Positions 22,878 to 34,217 of a stretch of 64,000 nucleotides of DNA are shown here, piece after piece. The DNA lies in NCBI RefSeq assembly GCF_035222275.1, contig NC_085881.1, forward strand, positions 4,092,001-4,156,000, in the 5' to 3' direction. The notes beneath the pieces were generated by a model. The model saw only the letters and a list, made by a program, of their open reading frames with translations, had not been told where the DNA came from and did no database searches. Origin of the DNA: Podospora bellae-mahoneyi. Lineage: Eukaryota > Ascomycota > Sordariomycetes > Sordariales > Podosporaceae. Made by a program: the position numbers and the translations under genes. How positions within the stretch are numbered: the first letter of the stretch is position 1; each line of letters opens with the position of its first letter.

Positions 22878-24287
22878 TCACCTCCTCCCCTCCGACGGCA
22901 CCTTGAGCAACTCCCTCAACCTCCCCTCTGCATTCCTCCTTCCCTGTGGTGTTGATGATGAAGCCGGTGTCTGCCACGGCACCCAGCTCCCAAGCAAATT
23001 CCCGCTTGACGATCTCGGGTTTTGGCTGTAATAAGTGTAGTGGCTCTGGTGCCCCTCATGTGGCAGCTCTTCATAATACCGTGGCTGCTGCTGCTGCCAC
23101 ACACCCTCAGTAGCGGTAGTACTAGAGCAAGTCCTAACCCCAATATCACTCCCACTCACCCTCGGCGCCAACACCTCCCCCTTAACCAGCCCCCCCTCAC
23201 CCTCCATAATCGCATTCGCGAAACTCGCCGACCGTTTCCTCTCCAACCTCTTACTTGACTCCCCACCCTCCTTGCCCTTTCGCCCCTTCTGTTGTTGTCT
23301 CATCCCATCTCCCCCTTCAGAGGAACAACTCCGACTACAGCTCATAATAGTCTCCAACCTCCCCTCAGCCAAACTCTTTTTCCCCCTCCTACTCCTCGGT
23401 TGTTGTTGTTGTTGTTGTTGTTGTTCCGTCACAAACCCCGCCCCCGACCCATGAGGCGCAACATGAACCTCGTACTGATTCGACAACGAGTACCGACTCC
23501 TAGCACAAATCTCCGCTATCCTATCCAAATCAGCACTGATATCACCATGCCGCTGCTGGCCCGCATCCTGAACAAAAGACCTAAACGAAAACGCCTCCAG
23601 AGGCGGGAGTTTAGGTTCTTCTTGTCGTCGCTGTTCCCTCCCCCCCCATGTCCAACCCCCCAGCAAGAACCCCGATCGCGGTTTCGACGACGCCGACCCT
23701 GACTGGTGTTGTTTCGGCGGCATGGTTGCTGCTGTTGTTTCTTCGGATGACAGTGTTGCTTGCGTAGTGGTGGTAGTGACGTCAAGATTCGAACTACCAG
23801 TCGTAGCCACCCCAGAACTCAACACACGACCGCGCCGGCTCCGACGTCGCTGATCCCCCCCACCACCGCTATACGTCCGAACCACCACCGGCCCCGTCGT
23901 CGTCGTCGTCTTCAAACTCCCCTGCTCACTACCCCCGCTCTCCACAGCCGAAGGGAACCTGTTGCTCAACCTCCTCAGCGCAGTCGCCGTGGTGCTGTTC
24001 TTCCCACTACTACCAACCGGTCTTCCCTCCGCCCTGGCCCCGTCAACAAAAGACGACGGGTCACTGCTAGAAGAGAACAAAACCCCAGTCACAAACCCCA
24101 ACGGGAACGACCTCCTTCTTTTGGATTTGGTAGTAGTAGTAGTAGCAGTAGTAGTTGTTGTTGTTGTTATGGCCGAGTTAAGATCGACTGCCACCTCAGG
24201 GTTGGAGGAAGATGAGGACTGCGGTGATAATTCAGAGGAATCAGATCCCCCCGGGGGGCCATCCGCCCTATTATTGTACACATCCAT
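22878..24287 (-). CDS. Uncharacterised Ser/Thr-rich, mostly disordered protein
   Basis: Single 469-codon frame from ATG 24287. Not recognised by function. It has Thr runs (about residues 41-53), basic clusters (KSKRRRS near 55, QRRRSRRGR near 150, RSRRGKKS near 300) that could act as nuclear signals, a Gln run near 290, and one ordered-looking block at about 225-280 (PLEAFSFRSFVQDAGQQRHG, then DLDRIAEICARSRYSLSNQY) that I expect to be the conserved core. A short SFPLGFVTGVLFSSSSD segment near residue 60 is hydrophobic but too short for a clear membrane helix. The C-terminus (RLRELLKVPSEGRR) is charged. The 5' leader contains an alternating GC run (24391-24406). Real gene likely; role unknown. 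Confidence 0.65.
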   Translation of the reverse strand: MDVYNNRADGPPGGSDSSELSPQSSSSSNPEVAVDLNSAITTTTTTTATTTTTKSKRRRSFPLGFVTGVLFSSSSDPSSFVDGARAEGRPVGSSGKNSTTATALRRLSNRFPSAVESGGSEQGSLKTTTTTGPVVVRTYSGGGGDQRRRSRRGRVLSSGVATTGSSNLDVTTTTTQATLSSEETTAATMPPKQHQSGSASSKPRSGFLLGGWTWGGREQRRQEEPKLPPLEAFSFRSFVQDAGQQRHGDISADLDRIAEICARSRYSLSNQYEVHVAPHGSGAGFVTEQQQQQQQQPRSRRGKKSLAEGRLETIMSCSRSCSSEGGDGMRQQQKGRKGKEGGESSKRLERKRSASFANAIMEGEGGLVKGEVLAPRVSGSDIGVRTCSSTTATEGVWQQQQPRYYEELPHEGHQSHYTYYSQNPRSSSGNLLGSWVPWQTPASSSTPQGRRNAEGRLRELLKVPSEGRR

Positions 24288-25179
24288 CCTCTATGCACCC
24301 AAGACCAGCAGCAACTTCTTTCTGCTACTTAAACGAAACGGGTAGCTTTACTTCTCTGCAGCTGCACCATGCAGGTGCCGTGGTATCAGGGAGCGCGCGC
24401 GCGCGCAGGCGCCGAACGAAACAAAGGGAAAAGGAAAAAAAACAAGGAGCAATAGAGGAGACGTGGTCGTGAATGTAGGGAGGCCCGAAGGTGTCGTGGA
24501 CGCGGAACAGATTGACGGGGATGGGGGGTGCACGGCACAGGGAGAAAATGGGGAGGGGCAAGTAGGAAAAGCCCTATCCCGTCCACTTGATTCGATCGAT
24601 CAGAAACCGCAAAAGAAGCTCACTGGCTGCCGTCATTGGATGACAGCAGGCGGCCTTGTATGCAAGCAGTCGTGGCTGTCGTTCAAAGGTCTGTGGTCAA
24701 GGTCGACTGCAGTGGGAGCATGCACCATCATCTAAGCGGGGTTGAACAAGAGGGTTGTGGCCCAAGCTTTCGGGAAACAGGGTCCACTCAGCCCAACCTC
24801 ACCCTCCTTGGAGAACATCACACAAGCACAGGAACAGATAGCAAACACAAGGGTGAGATAGCGCTAAGAGCGCCTATCTCGTGCTCGAGTAATTCTGAGC
24901 ACTCTCAATTGTTGAGCTTTTCCTGTGTTTTCTGTGGTGCGAGGCGGCCACCAGCCAACTCAAAAAAAAAAAAAAAAAAAAAAAAAAAGCACACTTCAGC
25001 CCAGTTCAGTCATCAAACCAGATAGCAAAAAATGTGTTTGATTAGCCATGTCCTGTTGTAACCAGAGATACCCAAAAGAATACTTAGGTTGCCCAACACT
25101 ACTCCACCATGCCCTCTTTTGACTCTTTCCAAGCAGTCTCTCGTCACTGATCACCCCTTTATCCCTTCAATGGGAATAT
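24288..25179. other. Intergenic, with GC-alternating and poly-A tracts
   Basis: Promoter of the gene at 22878-24287 and 3' side of the Pmp3-like gene (both minus strand). An alternating GC tract of about 16 nt at 24391-24406 and an A-run of 28 nt at 24961-24988. No gene seen. Confidence 0.45.
24961..24988. repeat. Poly-A run of 28 nt
   Basis: Uninterrupted A tract in intergenic DNA. No retroposon body or target-site duplication is visible beside it. Confidence 0.8.
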
Positions 25180-25789
25180 CTAGGCCTTCGCCTGTGGAGA
25201 AGCGCCGTCATTCTTGTCAAGAAGTGGAAGCGGCGACATTGCCGGGGTTGGCTCCGAAGCTGCGGCTTGGGTGGTTGTTTTCTGCGAGGGTTTTGTCGAA
25301 GGACCAGATGTCGAGACTGGGGTTGATATAGCAGACGGTGTTGAGGTCTGTTCGGCAGCAAGCTTCTGCTCTTGGGCTGGCTTCTCCTGCACGGCCGGAT
25401 TGCTCCGATGGGGTTGTACCTCTTTGGTGGAAGTCCTGGGGGTTGGAAGGCTTGCGGTGCTCCGGTTTCGAGTGCTGATTCGCTGAAGCTTATCGCAAAA
25501 TACAAACGGACGTCCGCCGTCGATTGGCTTCAGAAGCTTCTTGTTGTCCAGATACACATATACGAGGTACCAGAGGTGCAAGTAGGCGGGGATCACGCTA
25601 TGTGGGTGGACCATCAGTTGACCGACCGGGTTTTGGTCCATAAATGGAGCGTATCTCGTACCCAAAAATGAGGAGACAGAGGTTGATACACACATCAGTT
25701 CCACACCCTGTTAAGAGCGCCACACCGAGAGGAGGGAAGAAAAATCCGAGGAAAAGGGCGAAGAATGCGGTACCGTCGAAACCTGCCAT
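25180..25789 (-). CDS. Pmp3/UPF0057-family small membrane protein with a long hydrophilic tail
   Basis: Coding segments 25789-25662 and 25597-25180 on the minus strand give 181 residues; intron donor GTACGA, acceptor CATAG, phase 2. Residues 1-65 are the Pmp3 proteolipid fold: two hydrophobic helices around FFPPLGVALLTGCGTDVCIN and LCLLIFGVIPAYLHLWYLVY. FPPLGV, the Asp-x3-Asn and the G-x2-P-x3-H pattern are family hallmarks. In yeast Pmp3 affects plasma-membrane potential and salt tolerance. The classical proteins are only 50-60 residues; here a Ser/Thr/Pro/Gln-rich tail of about 110 residues follows, presumably cytoplasmic, as in longer fungal paralogues. The start ATG 25789 sits directly before MAGFDGTAFF. 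The exact biochemical role is unknown. Confidence 0.8.
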
Positions 25790-27884
25790 GGTGAGATTGT
25801 CTTGGCGGAGCTGCAGTGGTAGGACAAGGCTGACGATAGTGATGTTGAGCTTGAGGATGGTGGGGAGAATCCAAATGGTACATCGGTAAGTTCCAGATCC
25901 CTTTTGGTCAGATAAGATCCCCTTCCACCTCCCAAGCGGGAAGCGCCTTCCATGCCGTGCGGCATTGAGGTGAATACCTATGCCAAGTTAGCCAGCGAAT
26001 TGAAGTGGCAGAAGTAACTTCCACCTTGAACTTGAAATGGCCTGTTGTTGGTGTTGGCGGAAGGAGCACACCACCCGGGTGAACAAGTGAACTCCCGGCT
26101 CGGCAGGAGCTATCCGTATAGTACAGTCCCGATCCCGAACCCGACCATGTGGAGAAAGCCGGTGCCGGGGTGTGGGCTCGGAATGAAATGACGGCTCGCC
26201 TAACTCCCCGTCGGCAGGTTGAAAGGGGGCCGCAGCCGGGGAGCCTTCCACAGCTCCCCCCTCCACCCCTGGAGAACCGATGCTGCAGGACCCAGGGGCA
26301 AATCACCGTCAACATCGTCATCTGATGCTCCTGCTGTAATCTCGTAGGCAGTAGGGGGCAAAAGAAAAAAAGAAAAAAATAGCTGTAAGTGCCTGGCTGA
26401 AGCCACGAACACCTCAAAACTCTGGAAATCCCCTCTGAAATCATTGATGGCGTTTGGCTGCACATTGGCTTCGACTGAGACTCCGCAGTTTTACTTACCC
26501 ATCACGCAGCTATCGCTCAGGCTCAGGCCGCGTGACTCCAACACAGTGCCTGCCGATGACGCATATCGCGGACTCGGGCATCAATCGCAACTCCATTGCT
26601 GATACGAGTGAGCTTTTTAAGACGTGATGCAAAAATCGCCAACAAAGTGACAAAGCGCAAGGAGAACTCTAAATAATGGACACCAACATATTGTTAGCAC
26701 ACCAAAGAAATGACGCATTGGACTTTCTGAGTGGGAGGAGACGCGGTCCTGAACAAGCTTCATCAGCCTCGCATGATAAGCGTGATGCTTCCTCCACCAG
26801 CAAGCACAAAACGAGGTCCCGTGGAGAGCATCAATTGATGTTGGGAATTTAGGCGTTGCTTTAACTGGGCCTATCACCATAGTGTCCACCCTCTCTTGCC
26901 AAAGCCCAGGCTTTCTTATAGAGAAGTGTCAACCCATCCCTCTACCCCTCTTCGACAGAGTCTGTTACAGTCTGGTGTTTTCGCGAAACGAACCGTAAGC
27001 TAAACTGGGCTCCGACTCGGCGCGATCACATCAGCACCTTGGGGACGAGGCAACTGTCCGATATCTAGCTAGGTGGCAGTTACTGAGGTTCTCAAGGTGC
27101 TGCCCCGATCTGTCCCTTGTTCGCGCTCACACTCACGCTCACGCAAACTTACAAATCGGAACGAACCTTCAAGACAATCAGCACTAGACGACAACTTGGA
27201 AGCGGTCAGTATCCACAACATTCATTGCCCTGTTGTTGAGACGGTTGAGACTCTATAACAAGTGGATTTGGGTGATGAGTTGACCGGGATGCATCCGTCA
27301 CTTTTTACCAAAAGGGTATCCTATTATTTCTCCCTATCGTTTCCACCCATACCGAACCTGAATCCTCCCTGAATCTTATGGCCCTCTCCCCGCTGCCATC
27401 ATCCTTCCCCCACAGACCCTACTCTGCTTTTTTTTTCAGCTGAATTTGTACGATGGCAGGTACAAGATGTGCAAAAATTATACAAGAAAGGTCAGTTGGC
27501 GAGATGTGCTGGGTGATGGATGGTGCACACGCAGTTTGTCAGTTGGCACTGCCAGCAGCCAGCCAGCGTCCCAGCGCTGCCCCCCTGCGGAGTCCACCGT
27601 GGGTGCGGGCATGGAGTGGGTCGTTGGACTCGGCAACTCCCTTCTGCTGGTCCGCGACCTTGGACATTGAAAAAGCCACCGCCGTTCGTTTGCTGCTCCC
27701 CTTTGAAGCTTGCCATCCACGACACCTCATCAGCAGCAGCAGGAGGAAGCCACTGTCGTCACAACCCAATCATCAGCTTAATTAACACCCTTATCAGCAA
27801 TTAGGTTTCGCTGCCGCCGCCACTTTAAATTATCCCCATCGCGCTGTTCGAGTTACGAGCTCGACCACGCCTGTCCTCGGAGAC
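25790..27884. other. Intergenic 2.1 kb, divergent promoter region
   Basis: Separates the minus-strand Pmp3-like gene from the plus-strand RNA-binding gene. Frames such as minus 26465-25908 are Phe-rich or irregular and look non-coding. The part at 27340-27440 is pyrimidine-rich and may be the core promoter of the downstream gene. No other feature seen. Confidence 0.4.
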
Positions 27885-30056
27885 ATGGCTACTCCCCAAC
27901 AAACCCCCCCTTTCAGAACCGACCGATACGTCGTGATCCACGTCGCCACCACTTGCGACGAGCATGGTGTCTATGTCACCAAGGACTCGGCCGAGGTCAT
28001 CGAGCTCGGCTGGATCCTGCTCGACGCCAACAGCATCGACCTTCACGAGGTGGGCCAAACTCCCCAAACCCAACAGCCCCTGAGGAAAAAAAAAAAAAAA
28101 AACCATGTTTCTAACCCGTTGCTCCTGCCCGTCAGCTTCACCGCGAAAGCGTCCTTGTCAAGCCTGTCAACACCCCCATCACCCCCCTTTGCAGTGAGTT
28201 TCCGCCATTCTCGTCCCGCCGATGCTCAATTGCTATCTCGGCCGCCTTGATCAACTTTGCTTTGCTGACCGTCTGTCTGCTAGCGAGCCTGACCACTCTC
28301 ACATGGGAACACGTCCGGAATGCGGGCACTTTCCGGGATGCCATCAACCGTTTCGACGCCTTTGCCTCCGAACACCTGCTCTCGAATGACCTTGACTTCG
28401 TTTTCGTCACGCTCGAAGCTTGGGACCTGCGCGTTCAGCTTCCCCGTGAGGCCCGTGACAAGTCCGTTGTGCTGCCCCCCTATCTTCAACACTCGCGCAC
28501 CTTTGAGCTCCGGACCGAATATCAGAGATGGCAGCAGCACCATCCCGAGTCTCTTCCATTCGGCCCCTCGTCTCTGGCCAACATTTGTGCTGCCTTGGAA
28601 GTCGAGCCTGTCCAGAATAGTGCCCCGATCAAGCACAACCTCCCCTTCCACCTCCAGGCACTGGCCCCTGCCTCCCCTCGTCGCGCCATGGACGAGGCTG
28701 TGACTCTCACTCGTGTGCTGAGGGGTCTGATCAAAAAGTCCCAGCCAGCCCACGAGCACCCTGGTGTTCTCAGCCAGCCCATGGATGCTCGTACCGACGT
28801 CCGGGCTTTCCTTTCGGAACGGAGTAAGATCCTCCACATGTCAGGCCTGCCCCACGACACCACACAGAGCGAGCTGGAAAGTTGGTTTACTCAATTTGGC
28901 GGTCGTCCCATCGCTTTCTGGACTCTGCGTACCCCTGAGCAGTCCAAGCCCACTGGCAGCGGCTTCGCCGTGTTTTCTTCCCACGAGGAGGTAAGTCACC
29001 GCTTGTTTCTATGGAGCTCCCAACATCACCCACACCGCCCAGTGGCCCATTCCCCCCTGTGACCCACTATGATGCGCTATGTCTTTGTTGATTCGCTCTA
29101 ACTGGGGAAAAAAAAAAAAAAAACAGGCTGCCGAAAGTCTGTGCATGAACGGCCGTGCATTGAATGAAAAGGCCATCGAAGTCTCTCCCAGCTCTAGTCG
29201 CGTTCTGGACAAGGCGGCCAACATCCTCATGCCATTCCCACCCAGCAAGAACAGGCCTCGGCCCGGCGACTGGACCTGCCCGTCATGCGGCTTCTCCAAC
29301 TTCCAAAGACGCACGGCGTGCTTCCGTTGCTCGTTCCCTGCCGTTAGCACTGGTCCCACCGGCGAAATGGGCTATGGGTATGGATATGGCCCCCCGGCCA
29401 TGATGGGCCCTCCCCCTCACCACATTGGCCATCACGGACACGGTGGCGGACACGGCGGTGGCCGCATGGGCGGCTCTGGTGTCGTTCCTTTCCGGGCCGG
29501 CGACTGGAAGTGTGGCAACGAGGTTTGCGGTTACCACAACTTTGCCAAGAACCAAAACTGCCTTCGGTGTGGTGCTGGCCGCGCCACGGCTGCTGTGGTA
29601 GCTGACTCTGGATATCCTTCCCCGATGGATGCCGGGTCTTCGTACAACATGGGACACGGCTCGATCGGCTCTGCCCCCGGCCCTGGTTCGTTTGCTGGCC
29701 CTGGTGGTTTTGGCTCCGGCGCAGGCTACGGTCAGCACTTTGCTGGCCCCCAGAGCACGTACGCTCTTCCCTCTGGCATTGGTGGCGGCGCTGCCCCGTA
29801 TCCTCCTTTGAACACTCACTTTGGACCCGCCCCTGGGTCTCACTCGGCTGGTCCCTTTGACAGCCGTGCTGTGGAGACGGCCTTCCAATCCGCTGGCAAC
29901 GGGCCCGCTTCTGCCGGTCCTGGCAACAACTTCTACGGACAAAACGAAAATGACCCCTTCGCTTTCCTTTCCTCGGGCATGAACAACCTTTCGGTCAGCA
30001 ACCAGGATGCCCGTCAGAATGGCGGCTCGGTGCCTCCCAACAAGTCCCCAGCCTAA
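27885..30056 (+). CDS. RNA-binding protein: degenerate exonuclease fold, RRM and two RanBP2 zinc fingers (Nrp1/Arp-like)
   Basis: Exons 27885-28049, 28136-28193, 28284-28990 and 29127-30056 give 619 residues; donors GTGGGC, GTGAGT, GTAAGT, all phases agree. Residues 10-210 resemble the ERI1/DEDDh 3'-5' exonuclease fold (VIELGWILLDANSIDLHELH, TTLTWEHVRNAGTFRDAINR, FVFVTLEAWDLRVQLPREAR), but the first acidic motif that binds metal reads VIHVATTCDE, so catalysis looks lost. An RRM spans about 253-335 (ILHMSGLPHDTTQSELESWF; GSGFAVFSSHEE). Two RanBP2-type fingers follow, near 355-380 (GDWTCPSCGFSNFQRRTACF) and 434-460 (GDWKCGNEVCGYHNFAKNQN), with the W-x-C, N and final C-x2-C. The rest is Gly/Pro/Ser-rich. 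Yeast Nrp1 shares RRM plus RanBP2 fingers and joins stress granules; a similar mRNA-binding role is inferred. Introns 1 and 3 contain long A-runs. Confidence 0.85.
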
Positions 30057-32079
30057 GGATAAGGGGGACTGAGATTGGCGCCGGAGTCCGGGAAACATTT
30101 CAACACTTGTTTTTTAGGGGTCTGTGGTGGGCTTTTTTTTGGAAGGCTGTACTTTGGAGGTTTGGAGGCGGGTTACTACTACTGGGTTTGTGCGGGTGGC
30201 GGCGGCGGCGGCGGTTGGTAAAAAGTTGCAATGGGATGGAAAGACAAAAGAACAATGCCATGCTCACAGGGCGTCACCGGGACGGAGTTTTTCAGGACCG
30301 ACAAACACACAGCAGCTGGGACCTCTCCATATTCCCCGTTTACACATGGGAATCAATACGCCCCTGACAAGAATTTCATTCAAAGCTCGATAATACACCA
30401 TGGTTCAAGGTTCGGGACATGCGGGATGGGCTATACAGGACAGGTGGGCGTGCATAGCGAGGCGTGGACAGGGTATATGGTCACATTTCTCCAAGGTCAG
30501 TGGTACCGGACCTGAGACTTGTTCCTTTTCTGTGTGTTTCCAAGCTCGCTTTTCCCTTCAACGCTTTCTGCGTTTTTTGTTTGATTCGCAGTTGCTTTCT
30601 TTCTTTCTTTCTTTGTTTGTTTCTTTCTTTCTCTGCCTTATCTGCTGCGTATTTCAAGTCACTCATTTCTGCGGTGGAATCAAAATACATTTTTATGGCT
30701 GGCTGGCTGGACGGGGAAGGGGACGGGTACGGGGGGAGGCGAAGGGTGTTGGCTTTGGGACTGGGGTCTGGGTTGGTCGGTAGGAAGGGATGGGAAGCGT
30801 AACCGGACAGCGAAAGGGGTACGGTTGGGGTGTTTTCTTTCTTCTTGTTTGTGCCCATGTTGTGTGTCTAAATTTACTACTTGAGAATTGTTGTTATCTC
30901 TGTTCTGGTTCGTTCTTGTTGTTCTACCCACCTTATGCATCTCACAATTTCCACATACCTGCTCCTCGAGAATCTCAACCTACCTCAAGTCAACTCAACC
31001 AACTACACCTCACATATATCGGGTCACTCACCTTCTGCTGTTCAATTGTTATACATACCTTGTACCCTACTACTTGCTTCCGTTTTGATGCCAGTGTTTG
31101 TTTGCTTGTGTCAACCCTCGAATTTGTGGGTTTTTTTTGGACGATTTTTTTTGGACGATAGATTGCTTTGCTGACTGAACGAGGCATGAAGTGGGGAGCA
31201 TGATGAAAAAAACGTTCTGATGCGATTTATGATGACTATCCTATGAAAAAAAAACCCTATAAAATTAAAAAAAAAAAATAAAAAAAAATAAAAAAAAAGG
31301 AAAAGAAAAGAAAAAGGGCCGGAGCCCAATGCAAGAAAAGCGAACAGTGGGCAAGGCTACTGTCAAGACGACAAAATGTACGCATGTGACGAGACCTAGA
31401 ATAGCGCCCGAACGAGTGGCGTCGATGCGATTCATAATTGTCTCACTGGAGAATATGGCTATACTAGCACATGCGTAACTTTTGCCGTTTTGACAGTCGG
31501 CAAAGCCATTGTTCCCTTTTCTTGCCTTGGACTCCGGCCTTTTTTTTTTTTATAAAAAATATAAAAATTATTCATCATGGCTATATGCTAGGCCGGGGCA
31601 TAGCGTGGCGCCAGTTCTTTCTTCTCAGCTGTTTGGCTGCAGACCAAGCTGCGTGTTATGAGACACTTTTGGAGATTTGTGTCAAGGTGACCAAATGGGT
31701 GATGGAGGTGGTTCAACAGAGGAGCGGGCATGGGTTTGTGAGGGTTTTTAAAAAGGTGGCTGGCTGGCTCATTCAACCCAAGATTGTGTCATATTGGTTT
31801 TTTGATAGGGCTGGTGAATCAACCTTCTGACCCTGGGATATGGAGTTGTTGAGCGATGTTTCACTGTGAGTATGATGATGATGTTTGGGATTTGGGTGTT
31901 TTTGGCATTGGTTTGGGCATGGCTAGGCGACAGGATACCCCTTTGGCAAATTAACTTATTAACTCACTAACTATTTGGACTGTTTTGGTCCCTTTACACA
32001 ACGGTCCATTGACACATTTCTCATTTACACATGAACGACACTCTACTCATTCTCATCACTCACTCACTACCCACAACTC

Positions 32080-32137
32080 CTTCTTCTTCTTCTTCTTCTT
32101 CTTCTTCTTCTTCTTCTTCTTCTTCTTCTTCTTCTTC
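32080..32137. repeat. TTC/GAA trinucleotide microsatellite, about 19 units
   Basis: Nearly perfect TTC tract of about 57 nt, homopurine on the other strand, so it can form triplex DNA. Intergenic. Confidence 0.9.
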
Positions 32138-32906
32138 TCTCACTTACCATCAACATTCATTCACACATACTCTCTCTCTCTTTCTCTTCATCATCAACCT
32201 TCTGCACAGAGCAAAACAATCCCAATAATGCATTTCTAAAAAAAGCTAACTTACAACAAACCGCGTTAGTTGATTCTCTTTCTCTCTCTCGCGCGCGCTC
32301 TCGCTCTCACCTACCTATTCGACTTTCATACATACATCATAGATTCAGCGTACCTACCTACGATGGGCAATCTCTTTGCATAATGATGATTGCAATTATA
32401 ATTACATCACTGTTCAATACCTTGCTTGTTGCTCCCGTGGAGAAACATATATCACACACATCATGTCCTGCTTAGTTGTAACTATATCATTGAACGAGAT
32501 ACCCCTTGGTTTGTTTGCTTTGGATTGCACTACACCCTTGACAGCAAATCCCGTGTTAGGGAGACAAATATCTGCTTTCAGGGGCGGGAAACTTGGATTC
32601 TTCTTCTTTTTTTTTTCTTTTTTTTTTGTCTCTTCTTGTCTCCCCTCTCACTGGGATGGTACACCAAGGACTTTTTCGTCCGTGTACCCGGAGGAGGTAC
32701 GGGTACATACATACATGAACAGATATCACTTGTTTAAATAATCAACACACTTCATATACGAAACATTGTTTAGAAAATAAATAAGCAAGAAAAACAAGAA
32801 AGAAAGAAAAATTAAATGGAAGAAACAAGAATATATTTTCACTCACCTACCTGGAGATTACAACCTTTTCTTGCTTACCCACTCCCTAACAGAGAGAACA
32901 AAGACC

Positions 32907-32968
32907 CTCACTCACTCCCTCACTCACTCCCTCACTCACTCCCTCACTCACTCCCTCACTCACTCACC
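32907..32968. repeat. 12-bp minisatellite CTCACTCACTCC, about five units
   Basis: Perfect head-to-tail copies of a 12-nt unit that itself derives from CACT repeats, followed by TACC repeats to about 33002. Likely polymorphic between strains. Confidence 0.85.
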
Positions 32969-33944
32969 TACCTACCTACCTCCATAACACCTACCTACCT
33001 AGCGAGCATCCTCAACCCCCGGCCCCGTCCCGTTTCATCCCCTGTCTCACCCCCCATAAGGCTTCGTAAAGCAATAATCCCTCATCTCACACCCCCCCTT
33101 CGTCTAAACACCCTACTAACCACTTGCTGACACTGGGGGTTGCTGCACGCAAGATCCTCCCGTCTGGCGTCGTGTTCCCCGCCGCAGAATGCAGCAGGTC
33201 CAGGTCGTCACATAAACGGTGACGGGTATTTTCGCGAGGTCAGTGTTGTGGTCTGCAGGTATTAGTTGGTGGTGATGGTGATTGATGGTGATGAGAGAGA
33301 GGAGTAAAAGAGAAGCGAGGGACAGGGGGTTGTTAAATACAACATCCAGGGGGAGAGTGACATGGAGAGAGTGATGATAACTATAGCGTTGTCTCTTGAG
33401 ATGGGAACAACGCCATTGTCCCCTTGAATTTCTGTACAATTTCCTACCTACTTTACTCGCTTCGCAAGGGCAATAACATGCCGTTAGAGCGGTTGAAAGG
33501 AAGCCACAGACGACATACTCACCCAGAATAACTAGTTCAACACAGACAAGTCCTCGCTAGTCAAACCAGCACACCAGACACTTCACACTTCACAACACAA
33601 ATCCATCCATCCATCTGGAATGGAACCCTCCGTTTCTTAACCCCTACTCGCTATATCAAACTCTGTTCTGTCTCGCTATACCTCCCTCCCCCCTCCCTTT
33701 CCCCACAACCCAACCCTAACCATAAAAAACACAAAAGAAACAAAAAGAAAACCCCATGATGCATGCACAACCCCCAACCAGTCAATGACAACCTCAAAAT
33801 ATTCAAATTTCGCCACGACCCAGAGAGCCTCTAGAGACGAACCACACAAAGTCCACGCAAGAACAAAAAGAAACAACGCTTTAAACAAGCAAATCACCCT
33901 CCCCCATCTCAACCCCCCACCCCCACTATCCACATCCTCGGCCT

Positions 33945-34217
33945 CTACCCCTTCACCCGTCTACTCACCCTCCCGAACCTAACCCTCCTCCTCTCAACCC
34001 TCTTAGCCAGCTTGTTCCTCTCCTCACTCAACTCCTGTGCCAGCATCCACGACAAAAACCCCTCTCCCGTCTTCAAATTCTCCCTCTGGTCCCCAATAAT
34101 CCCAATCAGATCCTCCACATCATCAGCCACAGCCTCCACCTCCTCGTTACCCCTGCCAGGACCCTTGGTCAAGAACCAAAAGTGTCCATTCCAGCTTCTC
34201 GTAGAGTTGCTCGCCAT
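33945..34217 (-). CDS. Possible small charged protein (90 codons), 3' end unsure
   Basis: Open frame from ATG 34217. Residues 1-20 (MASNSTRSWNGHFWFLTKGP) and an acidic amphipathic middle (NEEVEAVADDVEDLIGIIGD) followed by a Glu/Arg helix (AQELSEERNKLAKRVERRRV) look protein-like rather than random. A GTGAGT donor at the codons after FGR (about 33966) suggests the last seven codons may be intron and that the gene continues. A second open frame, 33955-33676 in another phase, encodes a hydrophobic stretch (VICLFKALFLFVLAWTLC and more) that could be a following exon, but I found no acceptor that joins them in phase. Not recognised; it could also be chance. Confidence 0.35.
   Translation of the reverse strand: MASNSTRSWNGHFWFLTKGPGRGNEEVEAVADDVEDLIGIIGDQRENLKTGEGFLSWMLAQELSEERNKLAKRVERRRVRFGRVSRRVKG

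Larger units (their letters stand above)
30057..33944. other. Repeat-rich intergenic region, 3.9 kb, no convincing gene
   Basis: After the 3' UTR of the RNA-binding gene the DNA becomes A/T- and pyrimidine-rich with many simple repeats: A-runs at 31244-31298, a TTC microsatellite at 32080-32137, a 12-bp minisatellite at 32907-32968 and a T-run near 32610-32627. The longest frames are repeat translations. On the minus strand, 33933-33676 is an open, hydrophobic 85-codon frame discussed with the small ORF at 33945-34217. Confidence 0.45.

Noticed and set aside
24961-24988. Poly-A run as the tail of a retroposon
   Set aside because: No retroposon body, no target duplication, and no coding remains beside it.
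25908-26465. 185-codon minus-strand ORF upstream of the Pmp3-like gene
   Set aside because: Phe runs from a T-rich tract and no domain; better explained as leader or promoter DNA.
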